Shown here piece by piece: positions 52,585 through 61,820 of a stretch of DNA of 64,000 nt. Source of the DNA: Planococcus sp. ISL-110 (GTDB lineage Bacteria; Bacillota; Bacilli; Bacillales_A; Planococcaceae). The stretch lies in NCBI RefSeq assembly GCF_018613575.1, contig NZ_JAGGPX010000013.1, positions 45,607 to 109,606 on the forward strand, given 5' to 3'. Position 1 is the first letter of the stretch. Each line of letters begins with the position of its first letter. Under the pieces are notes generated by a model, which was not told the DNA's origin, made no database searches, and worked only from the letters and a program-made list of their open reading frames with translations. A program made the translations under genes and the position numbers.

Positions 52585-53073
52585 TCAAAACAGTTTCGAC
52601 ATATACAATTCATTGACATAGTTGCCGCCGACCAACAGCGAATCCCGCTTCAGCCCTTCCACTTGGAATCCCATCTTTTTGTAAAGGGCAACCGCAGCTT
52701 GGTTGTGCTCCAGCACCGTCAATTCGATGCGATGAATTGACGAATCTTTTGCCCATTGCTCTAAAGACTGAAACAGCTGCGTCCCTCTTCCTTTTCCACG
52801 TTCTTCCTGCACGATCCCGATGGCAACGTAGATGGAATGCCGCTTCCGTCTGACGCCTTCATTTATCGCAAACAAATAGCCTTTCAACTCCATCTGCTCT
52901 TCCGCCACCAAGACAATCGATTTATCATCCATCGCAATGAGCCGCTGCTGCAGTTGCTCTGCAGAAGTTTTTCGTTCTCCCGGCTCAAACAGCATATAAT
53001 TCGACTCTTCCACATGCTTCATGAGGTCAACCAATTGTGCGGCGTCCGCTGGAACTGCTTTTCTTATGACCAT
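52585..53073 (-). CDS. GNAT-family N-acetyltransferase
   Basis: A 162-residue protein with the acetyl-CoA motif A VQEERGKGRGTQLFQSLEQWA and motif B NQAAVALYKKMGFQVEG. Substrate unknown. GGAGAGG precedes the start. It follows the MFS gene on the same strand by 41 bases and could be co-transcribed with it. Confidence 0.9.
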   Translation of the reverse strand: MVIRKAVPADAAQLVDLMKHVEESNYMLFEPGERKTSAEQLQQRLIAMDDKSIVLVAEEQMELKGYLFAINEGVRRKRHSIYVAIGIVQEERGKGRGTQLFQSLEQWAKDSSIHRIELTVLEHNQAAVALYKKMGFQVEGLKRDSLLVGGNYVNELYMSKLF

Positions 53074-53114
53074 AACACCTCTCCTGACATTTTTCTTTTT
53101 TCAGTTCCAACTCT

Positions 53115-54365
53115 TCAAACAATTTTCGGTTCGGTCACTTGCATTTCTCTGGATTTTCCGACAAACAATCCGGTGTAAACCAGTAGCATACCGATCATCA
53201 GCAACACTCCGATATAGACGGACATCATCGTCGGGATCAAAAAGGCGCCAATGATGATGGTCGAACGCGCCAGCAGATCCGCTCCGCTAAAAGAAAAGTT
53301 GGAGAATGCGGAATACGAGCCCCGCTTGTCTTCCGGTATCATATTCGCCATTTCCGCATTGCGGACCGGAGAATAAACCAATTCGCCGATTGTACCGATA
53401 AAATTGAACAGGATCAATAAGTACCAGCTGTTCGCTGAGGTAATGGTCACATAGCCGACACTGTAAAGCAACAACCCGACCAACAGAACATGCTGTTTGG
53501 GAAAACGGTCCGTGAATTTATTGACCATAAAAGTCAGGCAGACGACCAGCAGCATGTTTTGGATATTCAACAGGCTCAACATGCGAACTCCTGCAACATC
53601 AAAATCCGCGATGGTGAAAGTCTCGAAGCTTTCAGCAAGCCGGACGCCGATATAGCTGTTCAGTGAAAACTCCGCTGAAAAGATGAACATGGAGCCAATC
53701 ACCACTTTCACGAATGGCCGATCCTGGAAAGCGACTTTGTAATTTTGCAGCAGATCGATCAGAACGTTATTATGCTGTTTTTTCATGCTTTGGACGCGTT
53801 CATCCTTAAGCCAAATCTGGTAGGCGATCGGCAGGCTGGCAGACGTTACGGTCAAGAGGACAAACAGTTCAATTTGATGATTGAGATACAATAAGCCGCC
53901 CAGTGCAGCGCCGATGGCCATCGACAAATTGACCATCCAGTAATCGATGGCGTATATCGCCTTGCGGTTTTCAGGAGTCGTGGAATCGATGATGATGGCA
54001 TGCATCGCAGGCCGGCCCAAGCTGCTGGTGATGATGAATATGACATAAGCCAGCGCAAACAGACCAATCCACTTTGCGCTCGGCAGCAAACTGAGGGCCA
54101 TCAACAGGAACATGACAGCACTGAGTGAGGAAGTCAATACCAACACTTTTTTACGCAGGAAACGATCTGAAATATAGCCGCCAATCAAATTGACAAAAAA
54201 GCCGATAAAGACGGTGATGATCAAAAAGGACCCAGCCCACACTTTGCTCATTTCCTGCGCAAAAAATAAGGCCATGAACGGCATGACAGCTGAAGTAACA
54301 GCTCGGTTAAAAAATGATGTAATCAAACGCACTTTGATATTCTGTGGATAGTCTTTCCATTTCAT
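53115..54365 (-). CDS. MFS transporter controlled by divergent SgrR-like gene
   Basis: A 416-residue major facilitator with 12 predicted helices. The N-terminal half has NRAVTSAVMPFMALFFAQEM and NLIGGYISDRFLRKKVLVLTSSL (motif A). It looks like Bacillus multidrug or sugar efflux transporters (YttB-like). AAGGGGGC precedes ATG 54365. Divergent from an SgrR-like regulator; in E. coli the SgrR regulator gene neighbours the sugar efflux gene setA, also MFS, suggesting sugar or sugar-phosphate efflux here. Confidence 0.88.
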   Translation of the reverse strand: MKWKDYPQNIKVRLITSFFNRAVTSAVMPFMALFFAQEMSKVWAGSFLIITVFIGFFVNLIGGYISDRFLRKKVLVLTSSLSAVMFLLMALSLLPSAKWIGLFALAYVIFIITSSLGRPAMHAIIIDSTTPENRKAIYAIDYWMVNLSMAIGAALGGLLYLNHQIELFVLLTVTSASLPIAYQIWLKDERVQSMKKQHNNVLIDLLQNYKVAFQDRPFVKVVIGSMFIFSAEFSLNSYIGVRLAESFETFTIADFDVAGVRMLSLLNIQNMLLVVCLTFMVNKFTDRFPKQHVLLVGLLLYSVGYVTITSANSWYLLILFNFIGTIGELVYSPVRNAEMANMIPEDKRGSYSAFSNFSFSGADLLARSTIIIGAFLIPTMMSVYIGVLLMIGMLLVYTGLFVGKSREMQVTEPKIV

Positions 54366-54421
54366 CTTGTCAGCCCCCTTTGTCTTATGTATATTAAACT
54401 AGACGAAGGATACTAAAAATA

Positions 54422-54442
54422 GACAATTTTTAAAATCTTGTC
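54422..54442. promoter_or_regulatory. Putative SgrR-like operator
   Basis: GACAA (54422-54426) and TTGTC (54438-54442) arms, 11 bases apart, in the 97-base divergent region of MFS and SgrR-like genes. Inferred by position. Confidence 0.35.
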
Positions 54443-54462
54443 CACTTTTAGGAGGAGACCTT

Positions 54463-56118
54463 ATGGAAAAAATGCTTTTGGCTTTATGGCAGGCTGTCCC
54501 AACCGGCAACATCAAGCAATACCAGCTGGCCGAATTGCTTGGACTAAGCAGCAAGCAGACGACACGCCTTCTGCGCAAATGGTCCGGCGAAGGCTGGTTC
54601 ACTTTTACTCCAGGCCGCGGCAGGGGAAATACTTCGCATATAAAGTGGCATAAGAATGTGGAAGATGTCTATGAACAGCAACTCACTCAATTGATCGAAG
54701 AACAGTCTATCGAAGCCGCCGGCAAATACCTGTTATTCGGCTGGTCACCTGAAATCAAGCAGCGTCTGATGCATAAATTCCGTTCAAATTTCGGCTACGT
54801 CCAAAGCGACAGCGACAAGATGATCATTCCCAGGAAGTATCCCTTATTGACGCTCCATCCACTCTACGCGGCAGATGTCCATAGTGCCAATATGGTCGCC
54901 ACGGTCTATAGCCGTTTGGTGTCAGTCAATGAACGCGGCCATGTTTCTCCAGAACTGGCACATAGCTGGGACTTGACGCCAACGAAGCTTCGCCTCTACC
55001 TGCGAAAAGAAGTCAACTTCCACGATGGTTCGATTCTGACTGCGGATGATGTGGTCGATTGTTTGGAGCGGCTGCGGATGCATGTTTCCTATATGGCTTT
55101 ATGGAAACCGGTTACTGCCATCAAAACCCTTTCTCCACATGCTCTCGAAATCTCATTTCCCGGCGGCTGCAGCTATTGCCTGCAGATGCTCGGCATGATC
55201 AATGCCAGCATCTACAAGGAATCCCCTTTTCAGCCTATCGGTTCCGGAAGCTTTTTTGTTGAAGAAAATCACGAATCAAAAACGATATTAAAGGCATTTG
55301 GTAATTATTTCAAGGAGCGCCCTTTGCTTGATACCGTAGAGTTTATCCAGGTGCCTGAGGACTTTGACTTTGCTTACCGATCTTCGGCAAATGATAAAAC
55401 GGAAGAGACGTTTCAAGTGGAAAGTGATTCGGGGTTCGGCGTCGTCATTTTGAATGCGTTCCGGGACTCGCCCATCCACCGACAAGAAGTGCGCGATTAT
55501 GTCCACTACGCCATCGCCAAACACCGCCATAAGATCAGCCTGTTTCATCCACGGGCGATGGCCAATCACCAGAGCTGTCTGATTGGACAGCAGGATCAGC
55601 CCTATTCGCTGCCGTTGCCAAAACAACCTCAAATCGAACAGCCCTTGGTCATCAAGTCGGCGAATTACACAAATGGAGCAACACGATGGCTGAAAGAAGC
55701 TTTGGAAAGCGAAGGTATTCCGGTAGAGATCCAGTGGCTGTCTTTTCAGGACAAGCTGATGGATACAAAAGAAGACCAAACAGCCGATCTTTTCGTCCAC
55801 GGTGAAGTGTTTGAAATGAACCAGAATTTCTCGTTTTTTCACTTTCTTTCCAATGGCTATTCGCCATTGGCTGCCATTATGAAATCCCAGCCTCAGTTCG
55901 GCAACTATATGCAACAATACGCAGATACCGCTTTTAAAGAGTGGACAGCATTAAACCTGAAAATCGAACAGGAACTGATTAGATCATCCATCATGCTTCC
56001 TTTATATTATGAAAAAAGGCAGATCCCTTTTTCAGTGGACCTGATGAACATTTCCATCAGCCATTTTGGTTATGTGGATTTTTCCAAGCTCTGGGTGCGC
56101 CCTGTTATTGAGGAATAA
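54463..56118 (+). CDS. SgrR-like transcriptional regulator with solute-binding domain
   Basis: A 551-residue protein, the same length as E. coli SgrR. Residues 1-110 form a winged helix (AELLGLSSKQTTRLLRKWSGEGWFTFTPGRGRGN); residues about 120-551 resemble an oligopeptide/nickel-type periplasmic binding protein (LTLHPLYAADVHSANMVATVYSRLV, VSPELAHSWDLTPTKLRLYLRKEVNFHDG). In E. coli SgrR responds to sugar-phosphate stress. The gene starts with TAGGAGGAGACC at 54451-54462. Its location divergent to an MFS gene suggests it senses the transported compound. Confidence 0.9.
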   Translation: MEKMLLALWQAVPTGNIKQYQLAELLGLSSKQTTRLLRKWSGEGWFTFTPGRGRGNTSHIKWHKNVEDVYEQQLTQLIEEQSIEAAGKYLLFGWSPEIKQRLMHKFRSNFGYVQSDSDKMIIPRKYPLLTLHPLYAADVHSANMVATVYSRLVSVNERGHVSPELAHSWDLTPTKLRLYLRKEVNFHDGSILTADDVVDCLERLRMHVSYMALWKPVTAIKTLSPHALEISFPGGCSYCLQMLGMINASIYKESPFQPIGSGSFFVEENHESKTILKAFGNYFKERPLLDTVEFIQVPEDFDFAYRSSANDKTEETFQVESDSGFGVVILNAFRDSPIHRQEVRDYVHYAIAKHRHKISLFHPRAMANHQSCLIGQQDQPYSLPLPKQPQIEQPLVIKSANYTNGATRWLKEALESEGIPVEIQWLSFQDKLMDTKEDQTADLFVHGEVFEMNQNFSFFHFLSNGYSPLAAIMKSQPQFGNYMQQYADTAFKEWTALNLKIEQELIRSSIMLPLYYEKRQIPFSVDLMNISISHFGYVDFSKLWVRPVIEE

Positions 56119-56168
56119 AAAAAGATGGGAAACAGCGCGGGTTTGCGCTGTTTCCCATCTTTTTTGTT
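56118..56168 (+). terminator. Terminator after SgrR-like gene
   Basis: AAAGATGGGAAACAGCGC stem (56121-56138) with complement at 56145-56162, then T6. Confidence 0.9.
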
Positions 56169-56232
56169 TATTTCAAACGATCGTGCGGCCGCATCAGTAA
56201 GCCGCTCGATCATACTCGTATAAGTCAAGGAT

Positions 56233-56499
56233 TTATAGAAAATATAAATCGGTTAAGAAAATCAGGTACAAACTCAATGTGAGCACATTCAACAATATCA
56301 GATTGAATCTCAAATCGCCTTTTGTGCCGATCAGCGCCGCCAAAACTCCCAATCCACTCAGAAAACAAGGGAGATGAAGATGAAGACTCAACAGAAGTTC
56401 AAGTGGTTCATGGAACCAATGAATCGCTGCCAGTGTCAGAGGCAGCATCGTCAAAAGCAAGAGAACTGCCGAGATGTACGAGAAATATTTCTTATACAT
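56233..56499 (-). CDS. Small membrane protein, three helices
   Basis: An 88-residue protein with hydrophobic segments at about 5-28, 32-58 and 66-86 and almost no soluble part. AAGGGCGG precedes ATG 56499 on the minus strand. Family not recognised. Stand-alone gene. Confidence 0.65.
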   Translation of the reverse strand: MYKKYFSYISAVLLLLTMLPLTLAAIHWFHEPLELLLSLHLHLPCFLSGLGVLAALIGTKGDLRFNLILLNVLTLSLYLIFLTDLYFL

Positions 56500-56584
56500 G
56501 AGAACACCGCCCTTTACTGTTCGTTGGCTTGAGCACTAGTCAATGACAATTTTAAAAACAGAAAGGCTGTTCCAGGCAGGAAGA

Positions 56585-56995
56585 CTAACAATCGATTGCC
56601 TTTAAGGCTGCAGCAAGACGTTCGGCGAAGATCTCGGGAAGTTCCCGAGATTCCAGGTAAAGGCAGTAGACATCCGGTTCCATGACCAATCGCTGGGAAT
56701 AGTTATTCGGCAACGGACTGGCATGGTTGATCAGAGCAGACAAAAATACAGGAAGCTCTGATGGCAAGAGCAAAATTTCTGCATTATTGATCGTTTTCCC
56801 TGACTGCTGCATAGCTTGAAATGTAATATCGCAACCCACCTTGAACGAAAACTTTGAGTTGTCAGACTTAACAATTAAATTCCTGATTTTTTTTACTAAA
56901 AAGAGATTGCTGGTTACTTCCACCTCGGCATCCAGCGCCTTCTCCAGAATCACCGTCATCTCTTTAATCGGATCTGCTATAATCATTTTCTTCAT
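56585..56995 (-). CDS. DUF1259-like protein
   Basis: A 136-residue protein whose core, FKVGCDITFQAM, AEILLLPSELPVFLSALINHASPLPNN, then DVYCLYLESRELPEIFAERLAAALKAI, follows the DUF1259 (LppY/LpqO) pattern. The usual HNH-like histidines near the LHNHLL segment are not kept: the matching part reads LPNNYSQRLV. No signal peptide. Role unknown. GAAGGGATG fits ATG 56995. Confidence 0.6.
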   Translation of the reverse strand: MKKMIIADPIKEMTVILEKALDAEVEVTSNLFLVKKIRNLIVKSDNSKFSFKVGCDITFQAMQQSGKTINNAEILLLPSELPVFLSALINHASPLPNNYSQRLVMEPDVYCLYLESRELPEIFAERLAAALKAIDC

Positions 56996-57433
56996 CCCTT
57001 CGGAGAATCCTTATCGCATAGCACAACAAAATATTGTTAAAGAACATTAATGATACTTCTTTATTTTTACTAGATAAAAAGTCTTATATCCTATATTTTT
57101 TACTTTTAATTTGAAATAATTCATTTTACATAACACTATAAGCCTACAATTAATTATACAACTTGTAAACAGATTAACGTTAATTTAACATTTTTTTTGC
57201 ATTTCAAACCTGTCAGAAATGTTCACTTAGGTAGGAATATTAATTATCCCCCTATTGTTAAATACCTTTTATTCAAAGTATATTTAACATACTCCCTTTA
57301 TATAGTTGAAAACTCTCTCATTAAGGAGACATTCTTATTCCATATAATTATTTACCTAAAGTATTAAGATCGTTAGTTTTTATGCAATTAAATTCTTACT
57401 TCCATCTTTTTTAACAAAGAAAAAAAGAACCTT
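56996..57433. other. 438-base AT-rich gene-free stretch
   Basis: No frame has protein character. AT content is well above the surroundings, and no repeat or strong hairpin is seen apart from the terminator at its right edge. Confidence 0.5.
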
Positions 57434-57446
57434 TTAAGGGTTCCTG
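57418..57446 (-). terminator. Terminator at the end of the P1 peptidase gene
   Basis: Minus strand GGAACCCTTAAAAGGTTCT followed by T7, overlapping the last codons. Confidence 0.8.
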
Positions 57447-58504
57447 AGTGATAATTCAAACTTTTCCATCAATTCTTTTAACGTCGGTCTCTCATTGCCA
57501 TCCCGTCCGACCACAGCTTCCGCAGTGATCAATGAATTCAACACCGCTTCTTCTGCCGCTTCTCCAACGGCTCGAAAGGCTTCGTCCATATCCACTTCGT
57601 GAATGGTTTTGATTTCCAGGCATTGCGGCGGCTTGGCGTGTGGAATTTTATTGGCGGTGGTAAAGCCGATAACGATTTCTCCACTGCCATGGGTAATGAT
57701 GGAGCCGGTTCGGGAAAGTCCCGTCACTGCCCGTTTCAGCATGCGGTTTAATTGCCGCTCAGATAAAGGGAGATCGGTAGCTACAATGACCATGACCGAG
57801 CCTTTGTCTTCTTCCTGGTAGGATTGCAGAATCTGTTTCTTCAATTTCTTGCCGATCGGGTTGCTGCCGATTGTCAAGTCGCTCAGCATCCCAAAGTTCG
57901 ACAGCACCAAAACGCCGATCGTATATGCTCCGTGCCCGAGTTCCAGAATGCGCGATGCGGAACCGATCCCACCCTTCAGAGAATAGCACAACATGCCTCG
58001 TCCAGCTCCGACTGCACCTTCTTCAAATTCCACACTGGTTTGGTCCAGCGCCTGCCGCACATGTTGTTCTTTGACAAAGCGGCCTCGCACATCATTCAGA
58101 AACATGTCGTTACATTCGCCGATGATCGGATTTACCGTGCCGGTCGTGTTCCCGATATCAGGGTTTTTCTCCAGCATATAGTCAATGACAGCATTGGCTG
58201 CTGTGCCGACATTTAAAGTATTGGTTAGGACAATGGGCGTTTCCAGCGTACCGAGTTCCGCCAGCTGAATAGTCCCCATTGTTTTCCCAAAGCCATTGAT
58301 GACATGGCTTGAAGCAATCAGCTTGTTGTGGAATACATCTCCTTGATGCGGCAGGATGGCCGTCACGCCTGTCTGCATATTGCCGTCACTCAATGTGACA
58401 TGGCTCACGGTAACGCCTGTTACATCTGTTATGGCGTTTAACGCTCCTGGCTTCATACTGCCGATTTCCACCCCATAATCCCGAATTCGTTTTTGATTGT
58501 GCAA
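57434..58504 (-). CDS. P1-family (DmpA-type) aminopeptidase
   Basis: A 356-residue Ntn-like enzyme of peptidase family S58 (DmpA, BapA). The expected self-cleavage Gly-Ser is G273-S274 in ITHGSGEIVIGFTTAN, making S274 the N-terminal nucleophile of the beta chain; upstream N-containing strands IVLTNTLNVG and GTVNPIIGECND complete the site. The family removes N-terminal D- or L-residues or beta-amino acids. Stand-alone gene. Confidence 0.9.
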   Translation of the reverse strand: MHNQKRIRDYGVEIGSMKPGALNAITDVTGVTVSHVTLSDGNMQTGVTAILPHQGDVFHNKLIASSHVINGFGKTMGTIQLAELGTLETPIVLTNTLNVGTAANAVIDYMLEKNPDIGNTTGTVNPIIGECNDMFLNDVRGRFVKEQHVRQALDQTSVEFEEGAVGAGRGMLCYSLKGGIGSASRILELGHGAYTIGVLVLSNFGMLSDLTIGSNPIGKKLKKQILQSYQEEDKGSVMVIVATDLPLSERQLNRMLKRAVTGLSRTGSIITHGSGEIVIGFTTANKIPHAKPPQCLEIKTIHEVDMDEAFRAVGEAAEEAVLNSLITAEAVVGRDGNERPTLKELMEKFELSLRNP

Positions 58505-58745
58505 GTGCCCACCTCTTTAACTTATCGATTTAGTATCTATCTTTTAAAAACACCTTACCGTTCTTGTCGATGCCGCCTTTTATCCTCGTATAATTCAACA
58601 GTTTTTCAATAAGAAACCTTCTTTAGATAAGAATTCATTATATAAACTGTTAGTCATTGCATTAACTTCTTTTACTTTAATACTTTATGAAGCAATTAAG
58701 TTTCCGCTCTCTATATGCATAGAAAATTATGTATCTCGATAGAAA

Positions 58746-58775
58746 AGGGCATATCCTCCAAAAGGACATGCCCCT
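58746..58775 (-). terminator. Terminator after CBS-domain gene
   Basis: GGGCATATCCT paired with AGGACATGCCC across five bases; T/A runs at both sides. Confidence 0.75.
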
Positions 58776-58792
58776 CTAAATTTTATCACTTG

Positions 58793-59221
58793 CTAGTGCA
58801 GTCGCGTGTCATCAGATTCAGAAACTTCTTCTAATATCATACTGGCATTATCTTCATTGCGGTCCCTGACGGCAATGTCTCCCAGTGAAACGATGCCGAT
58901 CAACTGATCATTTTCCACAATCGGAAGTCGGCGAATTTGATGTTTGGACATTAACTCAGCGGCGTCTTTGATAGACATATCGGTTGTGCCAGTAACTAAG
59001 TCTGAAGTGAGAATCTGAGATACAGATCTATCCAATGAAACTTGAGCAGCGATTCCGCGGATGACAATGTCACGGTCTGTTACAATTCCAAGCAACCGCT
59101 TGCCATCGCTGATTGGAATAGACCCTACATCAAGTTCCAACATCTTGGACGCGAGTTCCCGAATAGACGTTTCCGGCGTGCATGTCTTCACATCTGTTGT
59201 CATGATGTCTGTAATCTTCAT
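58793..59221 (-). CDS. CBS-domain pair protein
   Basis: About 142 residues forming two CBS repeats: MKITDIMTTDVKTCTPETSIRELASKMLELDVGSIPISDGKRLLGIVTDRDIVIRG, then SVSQILTSDLVTGTTDMSIKDAAELMSKHQIRRLPIVENDQLIGIVSLGD. A stand-alone CBS module binds adenine nucleotides (AMP, ATP or SAM) and usually regulates another protein. It resembles Bacillus YhcV/YlbB-like proteins. GAGGAGG sets ATG 59221; the longer frame to 59278 is not used. Confidence 0.92.
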   Translation of the reverse strand: MKITDIMTTDVKTCTPETSIRELASKMLELDVGSIPISDGKRLLGIVTDRDIVIRGIAAQVSLDRSVSQILTSDLVTGTTDMSIKDAAELMSKHQIRRLPIVENDQLIGIVSLGDIAVRDRNEDNASMILEEVSESDDTRLH

Positions 59222-59514
59222 GAATAGTTCCTCCTCTGGGTATTTTCTGCTTATGCTCAACCAACTGGCTCTATCCATCGATTCGACTGATTTGTCAATT
59301 CATCCCTCGCCAATCCTCCCCCTTCTTTTCTTTTACTATTCCATATCCGTTTCACAAAAAACAAAACGTCTTCCCGGTATAAAAATTAAATGCTTCAGCA
59401 TTTTTTAGTTTCCAGTTGCTGTAACTTTAGAAACTTCAGTTAATCAGATTTTCTTTAACGCAAGTTTGCATCCATGGTAAAATAAATCAACAATGATTTT
59501 CTATCGAAAAGACC

Positions 59515-60135
59515 ATGTTTTTCAGCTTCCGGACTTTTCTAGACTCTTATCATAAAAAGGAGGCAGCGCTCATCGGATTTATACCTGCGTCAATTGAATT
59601 TATAGTTCTTCTTATCGTCAATTTAGCGGTCGGAGCTGCCGGCTTTATTCCGAGCGTTTTGGTGACCGCTGTCAACATTCAGTCGTTCGGCCTATATGGT
59701 GGTGCAGCTTTAACGTTTATCGGTGAAATTTTCGGTGCCTTGCTTGGGTTTTATCTGTACCGCTTCGGATTTTCCAAAGCCAACCCAAAATGGCTGCGTC
59801 ATCCGTTTTGGCAGAAATTCCAGCACCAATCACCCAAACGCGTTTTCAGCCTGGTGATCCTGTTGCGCCTCCTGCCCTTTATGCCGTCCGGCTTGGTTAC
59901 GGCCGGCGCAGCACTTACGAAGATAAGCGGGAAACGGTTCTGGACAGCCAGCACCCTCGGAAAAATTCCAGCTGTTCTTCTGGAACTAACTGCCGTTTAT
60001 GGATTTACACAGGTCTTCCCGACAAGCGTTCAGTATATCGTCTTCGCTACCGTTTTGATGGTGTCCATAGTCTTCTGGCAGCTGGACCGGCTAAAGACAG
60101 CCAAACAGAAAAAAACCCCTCAATCAGCTGATTGA
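59515..60135 (+). CDS. VTT/DedA-family membrane protein (TVP38/TMEM64 type)
   Basis: A 206-residue membrane protein with five to six helices. VNIQSFGLYGGAALTFIGEIFGALLGFYLYRFGF and VILLRLLPFMPSGLVTAGAALTKIS match the VTT domain (SNARE-associated/DedA), whose members include lipid flippases. An unusual start: ATG 59515 has only GAAAAG upstream, while a strong AAGGAGG at 59557-59563 lies eight bases before an in-frame ATC (59572), so an internal start is possible. The terminator at 60111 follows. Confidence 0.85.
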   Translation: MFFSFRTFLDSYHKKEAALIGFIPASIEFIVLLIVNLAVGAAGFIPSVLVTAVNIQSFGLYGGAALTFIGEIFGALLGFYLYRFGFSKANPKWLRHPFWQKFQHQSPKRVFSLVILLRLLPFMPSGLVTAGAALTKISGKRFWTASTLGKIPAVLLELTAVYGFTQVFPTSVQYIVFATVLMVSIVFWQLDRLKTAKQKKTPQSAD

Positions 60136-60146
60136 GGGGTTTTTGT
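60111..60146. terminator. Bidirectional terminator
   Basis: AAACCCCTCAATCA-GCTG-ATTGAGGGGTTTTT; shared by the VTT gene and the convergent guaC. Confidence 0.92.
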
Positions 60147-60151
60147 GTGAT

Positions 60152-61135
60152 TCAATATACTTTGTCGCCATTGAAGATGGAGTTTTTAACGATGACGTAA
60201 TCTACATTGCGGATTGCCATCAGTTTATCTCCCCCGGAATAGGAAATGGCGGATTGAAGATCCTCTTCCATTTCGACCAAGGTGTCTTTCAACGATCCTT
60301 TGTATTCCACGAACATCTTTTTGCCTTCAACATTTTTCTTCTCACCTTTTTGGAACTCCGAGGCTGAGCCGAAATATTCTTTCAGCAGCTTCCCGTCTTT
60401 GTTGATGGTTTCTCCGGGTGATTCTTCATGTCCGGCAAAAAGAGAACCGATCATGACCATTGAAGCGCCAAAACGGACCGATTTGGCAATATCACCATGC
60501 GTGCGGATGCCGCCGTCTGCGATGATCGGCTTGCTGGCTGCTTTTCCACACCAGCGAAGTGCCGCCAGCTGCCATCCGCCTGTGCCGAAGCCGGTCTTGA
60601 TCTTAGTGATGCATACTTTTCCGGGTCCTATCCCCACCTTTGTCGCATCTGCTCCAGCATGCTCCAATTCCCGTACAGCTTCCGGCGTACCGACGTTTCC
60701 GGCAATCAAAAAGCTTTCCGGAAGCAATTTTTTGATGTGATGGATCATGTTGATCACAGCATTGGAATGGCCGTGAGCCACATCGATTGTGATGTATTCC
60801 GGTGTAATCTTTTCATCTGCCAATAGCTGCACAAACGCATATTCTTCCGGTTTCACACCGACACTGATGGACGCGTAAAGGCCGCGCTGCTGCATGTCTT
60901 TCGCAAACGCCAACCGTTTTTCAGGTTCAAAGCGGTGCATGATATAGAAATAATTATTTTCAGCCAGAAATACGGCAATTTTTTCATCTACAATGGTCTG
61001 CATGTTTGCAGGCACGACTGGCAATCGGAAGGTCCGCCCGCCGAATTTAATTGACGTATCACATTCTGAACGGCTGTCCACCACTGCTTTTGCAGGAACC
61101 AACTGAATATCTTCGTAATCAAATACATTTTCCAT
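60152..61135 (-). CDS. guaC: GMP reductase
   Basis: A 327-residue IMPDH/GMPR-family barrel, converting GMP to IMP and ammonia with NADPH. The catalytic Cys is C175 in [48 protein letters not shown] is the phosphate loop. The lack of a CBS insert and the sequence [10 protein letters not shown] fit GuaC type 2 rather than IMP dehydrogenase. A candidate PurR site precedes it. Stand-alone gene. Confidence 0.95.
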   Translation of the reverse strand: MENVFDYEDIQLVPAKAVVDSRSECDTSIKFGGRTFRLPVVPANMQTIVDEKIAVFLAENNYFYIMHRFEPEKRLAFAKDMQQRGLYASISVGVKPEEYAFVQLLADEKITPEYITIDVAHGHSNAVINMIHHIKKLLPESFLIAGNVGTPEAVRELEHAGADATKVGIGPGKVCITKIKTGFGTGGWQLAALRWCGKAASKPIIADGGIRTHGDIAKSVRFGASMVMIGSLFAGHEESPGETINKDGKLLKEYFGSASEFQKGEKKNVEGKKMFVEYKGSLKDTLVEMEEDLQSAISYSGGDKLMAIRNVDYVIVKNSIFNGDKVY

Positions 61136-61152
61136 AAATTACACCCCTATAC

Positions 61153-61193
61153 ACGAATGATATATCTATATACCTTAACAATTGTTCGTCCAT
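61153..61193. promoter_or_regulatory. Putative PurR box pair upstream of guaC
   Basis: CGAA (61154-61157, in ACGAATGAT) and TTCG (61185-61188, in ATTGTTCGT) are arranged as an inverted pair, as in Bacillus PurR operators. Each side differs from the consensus at three or four of thirteen positions, so this is tentative. Confidence 0.35.
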
Positions 61194-61264
61194 ATGATAA
61201 TGTACTTTATTTCAGAAGAGATGTCAAAGAGGACAGTTGCTTCAAGCTGGAATAGTCAGATTTT

Positions 61265-61510
61265 TTAAGTCTTGTCCATCAACCGTTTCAGCTTGGGTAT
61301 AGACAAAATCAGAAAGACCGATCTGCCCAGGCTGAATAGGATGAACGCCAGCCATAGCCCATGGTTCTGCAAGAACGGAACCTCTGCCCACAATGCCAGC
61401 AAAAATACCGCCAATGACAACAGCATGGAGTTGCGGATTGGCGCTGTTTCAGTGGCAGCCGTAAATATGCCATACAGCACGATACCGAAACTCAAAACCA
61501 AAGGAAACAA
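61265..61510 (-). pseudogene. C-terminal remnant of a MATE-family transporter
   Basis: 81 codons matching the last helices of a MATE drug/sodium antiporter: VLSFGIVLYGIFTAATETAPIRNSMLLSL, then FLQNHGLWLAFILFSLGRSVFLI. The family needs about 450 residues; nothing of the rest is upstream, where 61511-61820 has unrelated sequence. The frame can only open at TTG 61510. A decayed or truncated transporter gene. Confidence 0.7.
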
Positions 61511-61820
61511 CAGCAGCCAATCTCCATTTTATTCAAATCTTTTTTCGCTTTGACCGCAGATTTGTTTTCTTCTTTCTGGGAGCTGCAGTTTTGGTGATGA
61601 CTGCGTTATTCGCTGATGAGGGCAAAAGCGATAGGAATTTCTGTTTGATGTGTTCCATCCAAAATCCATTGGAGGGCAGCAGGAATTTCCCCATATATGA
61701 TTTCCTCTTTTCTACTGTCCGGTTTAACAGCCGTGCCAAGCCCAACAGCAGAGAGGCTGCATGGATCCATATTATTGGAATAAAAAAGACAAAGACATGC
61801 AGCTGCCTTTGCCCCTTTTT
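61511..61820. other. 310-base stretch without a supported gene
   Basis: Two overlapping minus-strand frames are open (one ending with a lysine/arginine-rich tail, PRKKKTNLRSKRKK; the other reading EEIIYGEIPAALQWILDG), but neither has a ribosome site or known family. Probably a remnant between the MATE fragment and the peptidase gene. Confidence 0.35.

Noticed and set aside
60152..61135. IMP dehydrogenase
   Set aside because: There is no CBS domain insert, and the motifs around the active Cys follow GMP reductase.
61533..61745. 70-codon minus-strand frame with a basic tail
   Set aside because: No ribosome site, no family, and a second frame over the same bases looks equally plausible; treated as remnant sequence.
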